Shown here: positions 15,185 to 23,550 of the stretch, piece after piece | How positions within the stretch are numbered: position 1 is the stretch's first letter | Layout: the number at the start of each line of letters is the position of its first letter | DNA from: Leptolinea sp. UBA5366 | Lineage (GTDB): Bacteria; Chloroflexota; Anaerolineae; Anaerolineales; Anaerolineaceae | Direction of reading: 5' to 3' | Length of the DNA stretch: 31,058 bases | NCBI GenBank assembly: GCA_002407845.1 | Contig: DHPK01000004.1 | Coordinates: forward strand, 4,042 to 35,099 | Notes under the pieces: generated by a model | What the model saw: the letters and a program-made list of their open reading frames with translations, nothing else | Databases searched by the model: none | Told to the model about the DNA's origin: nothing | Translations under genes and position numbers: made by a program

Positions 15185-16720
15185 CTAAGGGTGATCAATT
15201 TCGATCTGCAGCGGCACAAACTGGCTTTCGGCAGTGGTAGAGTCGCGGAAAGAGGCTGACTGAGCCCGTCCCTCCCGCAGCCAGGAACGGAGCCGTTCGA
15301 TGTTCTCCCGCTGGGAGACAGAAATCGGAACCTGCTGGCGCAGTGCGTCCAAAATGTCAGCGGTCGTGAATTCGCGCTGCTGATCATTAAAGGCGATGTA
15401 CATCGCATCAATGACCGCCTGCTCAATTTCAGCGCCGACATAGCCGGCAGAGGCGGCTGCTAGCCTGTCGAGATCAAAAGCCTCGGGCAGGCGTCTGCGT
15501 ATCAGAATGTGGACGCCGAAAATCTCCCGGCGCTCGGCTTCCGTTGGCAGGTCAAGAAAAAAGATCTCATCAAAACGCCCGCGCCGCAACAGTTCTGGGG
15601 GCAGGGAGGAGATGTCATTCGCCGTGGCGACGACGAAAACAGGTGTCTTTTTCTCCTGCATCCAGGTCAGAATCGATCCAAAAACGCGTGTGCTGGTGCC
15701 GGCATCCAGACCGCCGTGAGCCAACGCTTTTTCGAGCTCATCAATCCAGAGCACGCAAGGGGCAATCAGCTCAACGAGTGACAATGCCCGGCGGACGCGT
15801 TCCTCAGATTCTCCGACCAGACTGCCGAATAGCGCTCCGACGTCAAGTCTCAGGATGGGCAGGTGCCAGAGACTGCCGATCATTTTTGCTGTCAGGCTCT
15901 TGCCCGTGCCGGGAATGCCGATCAGGGCGATGCCTTTTGGCGCCGGCAGTCCATATTCGCGCGCTTCAGAGCTGAAAGCCTTCTCACGCGAATCAAGCCA
16001 TTTTTTTAGTTCACCCAGGCCGCCGACATTTTCAGCGGTTTCATCATGATCTGTGTATTCAAGCGCTTCGATTTCACGGATGATCTGTTTCTTTTCTTCA
16101 TTAACAAAATCGATGTCCCCTTCGCTCAGATAACCGTTTCGCACGACCGCTTTCGCAAAAACGCGGCGGGCTTGCGCGGCTGTCAGCCCCAGCGCTGCCT
16201 GAAGCAGTTTTTCTTTGCCGCCATCGCTCAACTTGATCACAACTCCGGGCGTCAGCTGCAGCCGGTTGAGCACAGTTTCCAGCTCATCGACGTTTGGCAG
16301 CGGGAAGTCGACAATGACAGTCTCATCCAAAAGTTCCAGCGGCAGCACCGCGGCGGCGGCTGTGATAATGATCGATTTTTTCGTGAATTTCAGCGTTTCG
16401 GACAGCGTTCGCAATTTGCGCTTGACTGTCGGATTATCCCAAAATGAATTGAAATCCCGCAGGACGTACACCATTGGATCGGGTGAATCGAACTTCTCGA
16501 TTTGTTCCAGCGCAGTCAGCGGATCTCTCCCGCCGGCTGGCAGGTGCTCCCCGGTCACGCGCTGAAACCCTTCGGCAATGTCCCAGGCAATGCAGGCGCG
16601 TCCGGTGTTCTGGCAGAGGGTTTTCAAAGATTCGAGGATGCGTTCCTCTTCAGGAGAGACGACCACAATCAGGGTCGCTTTTGAACGCAGATTAAGATCA
16701 ATTTCAGTTGTAAAACTCAT
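15185..16720 (-). CDS. AAA+ ATPase, Ycf46-type
   Basis: The 511-residue protein has a non-ATPase N-terminal domain (residues 1 to about 230, with VYVLRDFNSFWDNP and repeated strand-helix units) and a C-terminal AAA+ domain. The latter contains ENVGGLGELKKWLDSR, Walker A GIPGTGKS near residue 270, Walker B CVLWIDELEKA, sensor ATANDISSLPPELLRRGRFDE with the second-region arginines, and a small helical lid. This matches the Ycf46 family of plastid and bacterial AAA proteins, thought to act as chaperone-like motors. It leads an operon with Ycf35, the WD40 scaffold and the SprT-like protease, so a remodelling or degradation machine is plausible. The ATG follows TATAAT by only seven bases, and no ribosome site is present, so the mRNA is probably leaderless. 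Confidence 0.88.
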   Translation of the reverse strand: MSFTTEIDLNLRSKATLIVVVSPEEERILESLKTLCQNTGRACIAWDIAEGFQRVTGEHLPAGGRDPLTALEQIEKFDSPDPMVYVLRDFNSFWDNPTVKRKLRTLSETLKFTKKSIIITAAAAVLPLELLDETVIVDFPLPNVDELETVLNRLQLTPGVVIKLSDGGKEKLLQAALGLTAAQARRVFAKAVVRNGYLSEGDIDFVNEEKKQIIREIEALEYTDHDETAENVGGLGELKKWLDSREKAFSSEAREYGLPAPKGIALIGIPGTGKSLTAKMIGSLWHLPILRLDVGALFGSLVGESEERVRRALSLVELIAPCVLWIDELEKALAHGGLDAGTSTRVFGSILTWMQEKKTPVFVVATANDISSLPPELLRRGRFDEIFFLDLPTEAERREIFGVHILIRRRLPEAFDLDRLAAASAGYVGAEIEQAVIDAMYIAFNDQQREFTTADILDALRQQVPISVSQRENIERLRSWLREGRAQSASFRDSTTAESQFVPLQIEIDHP

Positions 16721-16727
16721 GCGAAAA

Positions 16728-16755
16728 ATTATACCCGATGGATAACTTCCGTCAT
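16728..16755 (-). promoter_or_regulatory. Leaderless promoter of the Ycf46 operon
   Basis: On the minus strand ATGACG (16755-16750), 16 bases, then TATAAT (16733-16728), then seven bases to the ATG at 16720. Transcription would begin at or next to the A of the start codon. No Shine-Dalgarno occurs. The remaining bases up to 16903 show no gene. Confidence 0.75.
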
Positions 16756-16903
16756 GGCAATAAATTTAAGCAAGCATATTCAGATGACAACCAACAGAGT
16801 ATCTTTCCAGGCAGTGCAATAGTGTCCAGTTTGAGACTGCCGGCACTTAGATAGCGTCCGTCTGCTCGGGATGCCCAATAGCATGAATAAGCAGCAGCAA
16901 GCG

Positions 16904-16939
16904 AAAAAAAGAGGCTCTCCGTGATGGCAGAACCTCTTT
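16904..16939 (-). terminator. Intrinsic terminator after surface protein 1
   Basis: Minus-strand AAAGAGGTTCT pairs with AGAGCCTCTTT, with one internal mismatch and a ten-base loop, followed by a T7 run ending at 16904. It lies about 20 bases after the stop of the gene at 16959-19487. Confidence 0.88.
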
Positions 16940-16958
16940 CCGAAATTGAAGCGTAACT

Positions 16959-19487
16959 TTATTGGATGCTGAACTGGACAGGTCCGGTCGATTTTGCGAG
17001 TTCCTGAACCTGAACACCCCACTGGTATTGACCTTTTTCCAGCATATCGCTGAGCAAGAACAGTGCCCCACCATTGAAGCAAATCATGTTTTCAGAATCG
17101 CAGGAGAAAGGTCCCATGATCGCTTCGCGGTTGCGGGTCTGATCCACCAGCCGAATTTGATAATTGAAGCTCTTCTGCTGGTCTTGATTTATATTGGAAG
17201 GCAGCCGCCAGCTGAACCAGGCGCCGCCGCTCGACTGCTGGTTTTCCATTGGGTAGAGCGAGGCAAAATCGAGTTCCTGATCTGTGGTCTGGAATTTGAT
17301 GGCTGACTTTTCGCCGGCAGCGCCCATGGCGGATAACGGCGTAATCTCAAGAGTGTAAAAGGTGTGCAGCGGAATTTTTGCAAATTCGATCGTGCAGGTT
17401 TCGCCGTCGCACCACGCTGCTTTCCTGTCAAGCGTTGTGTTCATCAGCAGCTTTCCGTCCTGATCTTTGATCAAGAGGTTGAACTGGGCATTGTTATCGG
17501 GCTGATCGAGCCAGATAACCCGGGCTTCGTTCATGTATAACTCGCCGCCGTCAGCAGGTGAGATGAATTCGACTTCCCCGACGGTCTGAGCAGGGACGAT
17601 GATAATCGACTGCCCCTGATAATTAAAGGTAGCTGAGGCGTGATTCCAAATTACCCCTGCGGTCGTGCCGCCGGTAACGCGCCAGGAATAGGCGCCGGCG
17701 CCTGGCAGGGTGAAATTCGGTGAATAAGAACAGGACTGATAATTACAGGCTGAGCTGCCGACATATCCTGAATGGATGTTTCGGTTGCCTGAATCATAGA
17801 CGTTGATCCAATAGGCAGTTGCCCCGGTGATCGGTTTCCAGGTGAAAACCGGTGAAGGAGTCTGAATCAGTCCGATCGGGCTGAACGGGGTCGGAACCGT
17901 ATTCGGCGTGAAGGTCGGCACAGCAGAGGCTGTGTTGAAATAGACTGCCGACGACCAGTTGCCGACCGAATTGTTTGTGCGGGCACGAACCTGCCAGTAA
18001 TAATTACCGTTTGCGAGATTGCCGCTCGCGCGTCCGGAACAGCTGGTTCCAGTGCAGTATAAATCGCTGACATTCCAATAATAATCAGCGACCTGAGCGT
18101 TGCTGTAGGTCTGGAAGACACGCACGTTGTACTCATAAACGTTGTCCTGAACCTTGCTGAAAGTGTAAGTGAAAGGCTGGACATTGCTCACATTCCCGGC
18201 TGGTGAATAGCCGACCGGCGCGGAGGTGCCGAGGTCGATACTGTAATACATTAAGTCGGATTTCGTACTGCCGGCGGTGTTGACTGCTGTCACAGTCCAG
18301 CTGAAATTGCCGATCGAGGGCATCACGTCTGAAACGTAACAGTCCCCGCTCAGGCAGGTGGCATCGCTGGCTGAAAGCGTCTTGGTGCCGGTCTGACCCC
18401 ATTGCGAAAGCCAGGAGACCGTGTAACTCTGCGCATTGGCAGCTGGCTTGAAGACGAAATTGACCGTGCTTGAAGTGTATGAGCCGTTCGGCTTGACCAG
18501 TTTTGGTTTGGCAGGTGCGGCTGTTGCTGCGGCAAGCGTGAAATTCATTGGATCCGATGCGGTTGAACCGCTGGCGTTGACCGCTGTCACGCTCCAGCTG
18601 TAACTGCCTAGGCTCAGTGGACCGACTGCCAGCTCGCAAGCTCCCAATTCACAGCTTGAATCCGTTGCCGGCAGCGTGCTGGAACCGTTGGCGGCGCCCC
18701 ACCAGGTGATTGTGTAAGTGTTGGCTTTATCAGCCGGCAGCCAGATCATTTTGACCGACTGGGAGGTCTGATTGCCCGAAGGTCCGTAAAGCAGTGGTTT
18801 CCCGGGCACGCCGGCAGCTGACGGGAAAACGCTGAACGAAATTGCATTGGATGAAACGCTCCAGGTGCCTGATTGCGCCGTAACGTACCAGCTGTAATTT
18901 CCGGCAGCCAGCGTGCGCGTCGTCTGACAGGCAGAGACTGAGCATTCCGGTGTGACCGCATAGCCGATGCCGTTCAGAACTAGCGTGAAAGAGGTCGGAA
19001 CTGTATCAACGCCGACTGAATCAAACTCCCAGTTGAAGGTGACCAGCGTGCTCTGGTAAACGTCGCCCTGTGCTGGAAACTTTCCATAAAGCTTGGTCGG
19101 CGTTCCAACGAGCGGAACAGCCTGCAGCATCATCGGCATTTTTTCAACCATCTGCTGCGTTGGCTCTGGTGTTGGTGCCGGGGCGAGTTCTGACGGATTG
19201 TTCAGCTGAATTTCTTCAAATCCGAATGGCTGTTCAAAATTAAAAGTCTGATTGGTTGAGAAAGCCTCATTTGCCTGGTATTCCCAAAATGTTATGGCAG
19301 TCAGCGAACCATCCGCGGTGTAGCAGAAATCATAATCCTGAGAATTGCTCGCGCTTCTCGGCACGCCTGACTGTGTGTAACAGCCGTCTGCCATATATTG
19401 CGCACCGGCTCTCCCGAACGGGATCAGCGATGCCAACAGGCTGATCAAAAGGTAAAGGGAGATTTTCCCTGTGATTGTCTTTTTCAT
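16959..19487 (-). CDS. Secreted multi-domain surface protein 1 (seven beta modules with CX4C pairs)
   Basis: I recognise no named protein. The 842-residue product has a signal peptide (MKKTITGKISLYLLISLL, cleavage near GRAGAQ). Residues about 36-72 form a module CY...SG..RSASNS...CYTADG..T.ITF..YQA shared with the neighbouring paralogue. A short Pro-rich linker follows. Then come seven Ig/fibronectin-like modules of about 90-100 residues, each with a cysteine pair: CSVSAC, CELGAC, CLSGDC, CTGTSC, CNYQSC, CDGETC and the longer CDSENMIC. Typical strands are NYSWYVTAQSG and FSWTVTAVNTAGS. No transmembrane or LPXTG anchor is seen. The ATG at 19487 is used because AGGAGG lies nine bases before it and the signal peptide begins there, although the frame runs to 19538. 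It is likely an adhesin or scaffold. Confidence 0.78.
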   Translation of the reverse strand: MKKTITGKISLYLLISLLASLIPFGRAGAQYMADGCYTQSGVPRSASNSQDYDFCYTADGSLTAITFWEYQANEAFSTNQTFNFEQPFGFEEIQLNNPSELAPAPTPEPTQQMVEKMPMMLQAVPLVGTPTKLYGKFPAQGDVYQSTLVTFNWEFDSVGVDTVPTSFTLVLNGIGYAVTPECSVSACQTTRTLAAGNYSWYVTAQSGTWSVSSNAISFSVFPSAAGVPGKPLLYGPSGNQTSQSVKMIWLPADKANTYTITWWGAANGSSTLPATDSSCELGACELAVGPLSLGSYSWSVTAVNASGSTASDPMNFTLAAATAAPAKPKLVKPNGSYTSSTVNFVFKPAANAQSYTVSWLSQWGQTGTKTLSASDATCLSGDCYVSDVMPSIGNFSWTVTAVNTAGSTKSDLMYYSIDLGTSAPVGYSPAGNVSNVQPFTYTFSKVQDNVYEYNVRVFQTYSNAQVADYYWNVSDLYCTGTSCSGRASGNLANGNYYWQVRARTNNSVGNWSSAVYFNTASAVPTFTPNTVPTPFSPIGLIQTPSPVFTWKPITGATAYWINVYDSGNRNIHSGYVGSSACNYQSCSYSPNFTLPGAGAYSWRVTGGTTAGVIWNHASATFNYQGQSIIIVPAQTVGEVEFISPADGGELYMNEARVIWLDQPDNNAQFNLLIKDQDGKLLMNTTLDRKAAWCDGETCTIEFAKIPLHTFYTLEITPLSAMGAAGEKSAIKFQTTDQELDFASLYPMENQQSSGGAWFSWRLPSNINQDQQKSFNYQIRLVDQTRNREAIMGPFSCDSENMICFNGGALFLLSDMLEKGQYQWGVQVQELAKSTGPVQFSIQ

Positions 19488-19530
19488 CTTACAAGTCCTC
19501 CTTTTATGGATACGTTTCACAGCGAAATTT

Positions 19531-19560
19531 GTTCCCATGATTTTTTTAAATCATGGGAAC
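19531..19560. repeat. Perfect 13-bp inverted repeat before surface protein 1
   Basis: GTTCCCATGATTT and its exact complement AAATCATGGGAAC are separated by TTTT. It is not followed by a U-tract on either strand, so it is not a normal terminator. It lies 44-73 bases before the surface protein 1 ATG, in what would be the 5' leader or promoter. It could be an operator or a 5' stabilising hairpin. Confidence 0.85.
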
Positions 19561-19708
19561 AGTATCTCTTGCATTTTCCATGCCGGAAAGGCGTTTTGAA
19601 AGGCCGATAATTTTTAACAAACCAGAGAGCAACAAAGTTCAGCGCTTAAATTCCGATCAGCCTCGCATGCTTGCTTGTTTCGGTTGATTCTCACGTTTCA
19701 GAAGAATT

Positions 19709-19747
19709 AAAAGAAAGGACGTCCCGCCTGTTTGGGGACGCCCTTTC
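19709..19747 (-). terminator. Intrinsic terminator after surface protein 2
   Basis: Minus-strand GAAAGGGCGTCCC pairs with GGGACGTCCTTTC over 13 positions with one G-U pair and a nine-base loop, followed by TTTT. It lies about 22 bases after the stop of the gene at 19769-22828 and separates the two surface genes. Confidence 0.88.
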
Positions 19748-19768
19748 TCTGAAAAAAACATGGAAAGA

Positions 19769-22700
19769 TTAATTTATGGTGAAAACATGAGTTGCAGTGT
19801 CAGGCTGCAGCGCATCGGAAATGACTTTCCAGCTGTAACTGCCAGCCAAAAGCGTATCCTGCGGCTTGAGCAGCGCGCCGTTGGTGAAGCAGATCAGCGC
19901 CTCATCCTCGCACTTGAAAGGACCAAACGTGGCTTCGCGCTTGCGTGTCTCATCGATCAGCTGAACTTGGAAGGCGGCGTTTTTAAGCTGATCGGCTGTC
20001 AGACTTGCCGGCAGCTGCCAGATGAACGGAGCGTTTGTGCCGACGGTCTGGTTTTCAGCTGGATACAGCGCTTTGAATTCCAGCGGTTGGTTGGACACTG
20101 AGAAAGCTAACACGGTCGATTCACCGCTGTTGCCGTCTCTCCCGAATGGGGTCAGCGTCAGCTGGAAAGGCTGATCCAGCGGAATTTCATTAAATTCGAT
20201 TTGGCAAATTTCTTTATCGCACCAGGCAGCTTCCCGGTCGAGATATACATTCAGCAGTTCCTGCTTGTTTTCGTCATGAATTTCAACTTTGAACCCGCTT
20301 ACCGTGTCCAATGGATCGAGCCAGACGACCCGTGCGTTTTCGTTGTTCAGGATGCCCTGTTCCATTGGATAAATGATCGGCAGGGCAGGGATGACTGATT
20401 TAATTGTCAGCGTCTGAGGCTGGTAAGCGAAGGTCGCGGATGCTGAATTCCAGACGACGCCCGTGTTTGAACCGCCGCTGATCCGCCAGGAATAGTTGCC
20501 GGCTCCCGGGAGTTTTACCTGCGGAGACAATGAGCAGCTTTGCGCATTGCAAGCCGAGCTGTCAATGGTTCCGTTATATAAAATCTTGCCCGATGCGTCA
20601 AATATTTTCAGCCAGTAAGTCTTCGCGCCGGTGATGTGTCTCCAGGTGAAGGTCGGCGTGTCCGTTGTTGACAGTCCGATCGGGCTGTAAGGCGTCGGCA
20701 CGGTGTTGACGGTATAGACCGGCGTTTTGGTGCAGTTGTAGCAATAATCATTGCGGAAGGAGAGCGAGCCGGAATAGTCGCTGACGCTGTTGTTGCTGCG
20801 GGCGCGCACCTTCCAGTAATAAGAACCCTGCGGCAGTGATGAGCTGGCTGAGCCGGTGCAATAACCGCCGCTGCAGTTCAAATCGCTCGTGTTCCAGTAA
20901 TAATCCGCAACCTGCTTGTTGTTGTAGGCGTTGTAAACCGTCACATTATATTGATAAGCGTTATCCTCGACTGCCTTGAAGGTGAAACTGAACGGCTGGT
21001 TGTTTTGAACTGTGCCGCTCGGCGAACTGGGAACTGGTTTCGAGAGATTATTGTAAATATTGAAACTCATGGAGTCCGATCGCGTCGTTCCGGCACTGTT
21101 TATGGCGTCAACAAACCAGGTATAAGTGCCGAGCGCCGGCATGATGTCAGAAACGTGGCAGTTGACCTGCGCACAAGAGGCATCTTCGGCTGCAAGGGTC
21201 TTGGTTCCCGTCTGACCCCATTGTGATTTCCAGGTCAGGGTATATGTTTTTGCATTTGCAGCAGGCGCCCAGGCAAAGTTGACAGAGCTGGAGGTGTAAG
21301 AGCCGTTCGGCAGGATCAAAGAGGGTTTTGCTGGAGCTGCGGTCGGGGCGGTGATGACGAAATTCAGCGCGTCCGAAACCGTCGAACCGCTCGGATTGAC
21401 AGCCGTTACGGTCCAGCTGTAGGAATCGTCTGCGGGATAAGTCACACTGAGACTGCAGGTGCCGTCTTTGCAGGTCTGGTCACTGGCAATCAATGAGGCT
21501 GTCCCATTTCCCGATGCGGTGGATGTCCAACTCAAAGTGTAGCTCGCGGCGTTGGCAGCCGGCAGCCAGAACATTTTGACAGTGCGGCTCTGGAGTGTCC
21601 CGGTTGGTCCCTGCAGGACCGGCTTGGCAGGGGCTGCGGTTGCAGGCGCGATCTTGAAAGCGTTCGTGTTAGAGGTGACGCTGAGCGTCCCGGCTCTCGC
21701 GGTCACTGACCAGCTGTGATTGCCAGCAGCTACACTGCGCGAGGTCTGGCAGGTCGTCAGACTGCAGCTGGGAGTCACATCATAGTTTGCGCCGTCGAGC
21801 GTCAGCGTGAAGCTGGTGCTGACAGTGTCAACGCCGGCGGAATCGATATCCCAGATGAATGCAATTTCGGTCGTCTGATAGGTTTCCCCGTTGGCGGGGT
21901 GAACGGCTGTCACGCCGTTGACCGTGCCGATCACAGGCATTGCCATCATCATCATCGGCATCGATGGCTCCGCATCTGTGGGTTGCTCGGTCGGTTCAGG
22001 CGTTCCTGCTGGCTCTGTTGCTTCAGCAGTCGGGTCGATGGTGCTGCCGGCTGTCGGACTTGCAGGCTGATCGTCCGTTGATCCAGGCGTTCCCGCAGGC
22101 TGGGTTCCTTCAACGGTTGGGTCTGCCGGCTTGTCATTTGTTGAACCGGGCGTTCCGGTTGGGGTCGTTTCGATTTCGGTCGCTAAGGGAATAATGACAA
22201 CTTCCGAGCCAGCAGTCTCAGTTGGGTATGCTGGTGCTTGGGTATCCTGCTGCAGCGGAAGAATTGTCAGGCTTTCGGCTGCGGCAGTGGGTGAAGGATT
22301 TGACTCGGCGGGCAGCAATACTCCCGTGGGCTTTTCAATTATTGGCGCAGTCGTCGCCAGTTGATTTTCAGCGGCTGCTGTCGGGGAACTGCTGACAGGC
22401 TTGTTTAAGATAATGTCAACTGGTTCTGAGGCGGCAGGCAGGTTCATACCCGGGTTATTGTTCCCGGTGATAATCGGCTCCTGAGCCGGTGCTTCTGCAA
22501 TCGGTGCGGAGGCGGTTGGGAGGACCGGCGCCGCAGTTGTCGGCTGGACAGTCGGCGCAGGGGCAGCTTTCGTGCTGGTTGCTGCGGCAGTTGCGCGCTG
22601 CTGCAAGGCTGCTTGATATTGCGAAAAGGTCAGTCCGGTGGCTAGCCCGTCAAGCGTGTAGCAGGCTGAGGCAGGTTCTGAATTCGCTGCAGTCCGCAGT

Positions 22701-22828
22701 GTTCCCTCCCCGTCGTAACAAACGAGTGCGGCTGACTGCATTTGAACAGAGCTGGCGGCTGCTGGCGCGATGTTCAATGCAAAAATGCATAGCAGGATCA
22801 AGATCCCGGTTAAAAGTTTTTCTCTCAT
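19769..22828 (-). CDS. Secreted multi-domain surface protein 2 (paralogue with Pro/Thr-rich linker and seven CX4C modules)
   Basis: The 1019-residue product has a signal peptide (MREKLLTGILILLCIFALN, cleavage near PAAASS), then residues about 37-72 with the same CY...G..R.AANS...CYTLDG..TGLTF..YQA module as surface protein 1. About 215 residues of Ala/Pro/Thr-rich linker follow. Seven Ig/fibronectin-like modules come next, with CSLTTC, CKDGTC, CAQVNC, CSGGYC, CNAQSC, CDKEIC and CEDEALIC, exactly parallel to protein 1, plus an extra CYNC between modules four and five. The ATG at 22828 has GGAGG five bases upstream. The upstream in-frame GTG at 22840 is less likely. No membrane anchor is seen. 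It is a duplication partner of the next gene and lies 100 bases downstream of a LuxR-type regulator. Confidence 0.78.
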   Translation of the reverse strand: MREKLLTGILILLCIFALNIAPAAASSVQMQSAALVCYDGEGTLRTAANSEPASACYTLDGLATGLTFSQYQAALQQRATAAATSTKAAPAPTVQPTTAAPVLPTASAPIAEAPAQEPIITGNNNPGMNLPAASEPVDIILNKPVSSSPTAAAENQLATTAPIIEKPTGVLLPAESNPSPTAAAESLTILPLQQDTQAPAYPTETAGSEVVIIPLATEIETTPTGTPGSTNDKPADPTVEGTQPAGTPGSTDDQPASPTAGSTIDPTAEATEPAGTPEPTEQPTDAEPSMPMMMMAMPVIGTVNGVTAVHPANGETYQTTEIAFIWDIDSAGVDTVSTSFTLTLDGANYDVTPSCSLTTCQTSRSVAAGNHSWSVTARAGTLSVTSNTNAFKIAPATAAPAKPVLQGPTGTLQSRTVKMFWLPAANAASYTLSWTSTASGNGTASLIASDQTCKDGTCSLSVTYPADDSYSWTVTAVNPSGSTVSDALNFVITAPTAAPAKPSLILPNGSYTSSSVNFAWAPAANAKTYTLTWKSQWGQTGTKTLAAEDASCAQVNCHVSDIMPALGTYTWFVDAINSAGTTRSDSMSFNIYNNLSKPVPSSPSGTVQNNQPFSFTFKAVEDNAYQYNVTVYNAYNNKQVADYYWNTSDLNCSGGYCTGSASSSLPQGSYYWKVRARSNNSVSDYSGSLSFRNDYCYNCTKTPVYTVNTVPTPYSPIGLSTTDTPTFTWRHITGAKTYWLKIFDASGKILYNGTIDSSACNAQSCSLSPQVKLPGAGNYSWRISGGSNTGVVWNSASATFAYQPQTLTIKSVIPALPIIYPMEQGILNNENARVVWLDPLDTVSGFKVEIHDENKQELLNVYLDREAAWCDKEICQIEFNEIPLDQPFQLTLTPFGRDGNSGESTVLAFSVSNQPLEFKALYPAENQTVGTNAPFIWQLPASLTADQLKNAAFQVQLIDETRKREATFGPFKCEDEALICFTNGALLKPQDTLLAGSYSWKVISDALQPDTATHVFTIN
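21970..22590 (-). repeat. Low-complexity Pro/Thr/Ala linker with short degenerate repeats inside surface protein 2
   Basis: Units such as AGTPGSTDDQPASPT, PGSTNDKPADPTVEG and EPAGTPEPTEQPTD recur, with many PTAAP-like motifs earlier. It is absent from the paralogue apart from a short Pro-rich stretch. Such linkers are often glycosylated and span cell walls. Boundaries are approximate. Confidence 0.7.
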
Positions 22829-22928
22829 AAATCCCTCCACACTCTATTTACGATCCCAGTCTGGTCGAAGTTCCAATAAAAATCGTCTTGTTCGATTAAG
22901 AATACATTAAATCGATAAATCAATAATA

Positions 22929-23366
22929 CTATAGCGGCTGATTCGACAACTTGATTTTGTCAGGCTCATTCAGAACATCATTGAGGCGCTCGGATTTCTC
23001 CCGACTGAAACAGGCAATCAGCTCATTGCGCGTCGACACCTGCAGCCTGATTTTTGCATTTTCGATATGATATTTGACCGTTTCCGGACTGAGCGTCATT
23101 TCGACCGCAATCTGATTGACAGTCAGTCCCTGAATTAAATAGTCCAAAACGACTGTCTGCTGGCTGGTCAAATAATCCGATAGCCTTTTCCGGTGACGCA
23201 ACCCGGCAACGACCAGCCCGTTAATGACCGAAACTTCAAGCGGATCGCTGTTGAACGGCAGCTGGAAAGCGCCGGATTGAATCCGTTTCATCAGCTGATC
23301 CGCACTATCGGAATGTTCCTGAAAAAGATAGCTGTCGCCGTCAAGGATAAAAAGTATTTTTGTCAT
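22929..23366 (-). CDS. LuxR-type (GerE) helix-turn-helix transcription regulator lacking a receiver domain
   Basis: The 145-residue protein has a LuxR DNA-binding domain at residues about 64-125: SDYLTSQQTVVLDYLIQGL, then TVNQIAVEMTLSPETVKYHI and ENAKIRLQVSTRNELIA, the usual helix-turn-helix layout. Residues 1 to about 60 are too short for a receiver or PAS domain, with strands LFILDGD and SVINGLVVAG, so the sensing part is reduced or novel. The ATG at 23366 is chosen because AAAGGA lies nine bases upstream, and the protein then begins MTKILFIL. A near-consensus promoter and an inverted repeat precede it. It lies upstream of, and on the same strand as, the surface protein 2 gene with 100 bases between, so it could control it. 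Target genes are not shown by sequence. Confidence 0.85.
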   Translation of the reverse strand: MTKILFILDGDSYLFQEHSDSADQLMKRIQSGAFQLPFNSDPLEVSVINGLVVAGLRHRKRLSDYLTSQQTVVLDYLIQGLTVNQIAVEMTLSPETVKYHIENAKIRLQVSTRNELIACFSREKSERLNDVLNEPDKIKLSNQPL

Positions 23367-23392
23367 AGTCCGATTCCTTTGTCGAAAGATCA

Positions 23393-23408
23393 TAGAACAA
23401 ATATTCTA
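23393..23408. promoter_or_regulatory. Inverted repeat TAGAA-N6-TTCTA near the regulator's transcription start
   Basis: TAGAACAAATATTCTA is a perfect 5-bp inverted repeat with six central bases, placed about seven bases after the predicted start of the LuxR-type gene. An autoregulatory operator is possible but unproven. Confidence 0.4.
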
Positions 23409-23421
23409 ATACAATAACTCA

Positions 23422-23450
23422 ACTATAGTGGAAAAAGAGGGGATTGTCAA
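23422..23450 (-). promoter_or_regulatory. Promoter of the LuxR-type regulator gene
   Basis: Minus-strand TTGACA (23450-23445), 17 bases, TATAGT (23427-23422). Predicted start is near 23415, about 50 bases before the ATG. This is close to the sigma-70 consensus. Confidence 0.85.
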
Positions 23451-23520
23451 TTATCAACTTGCGTTTTGATCCTGAAATTGAAACCGGAAACGGGTCCTGA
23501 CGTTACTGCGAAAAATAAGA

Positions 23521-23546
23521 AAAAAAGAGCCCACAACCGTGGACTC
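23521..23546 (-). terminator. Terminator after tRNA-Pro
   Basis: Minus-strand GAGTCCAC and GTGGGCTC pair over eight positions (one U-G) around GGTT and are followed by T6. It begins five bases after the tRNA 3' end. Confidence 0.88.
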
Positions 23547-23550
23547 TCTG

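Noticed and set aside
22829..22840. GTG start twelve bases upstream for surface protein 2
   Set aside because: It would place the GGAGG ribosome site inside the coding sequence. The ATG at 22828 has correct spacing and starts the signal peptide.
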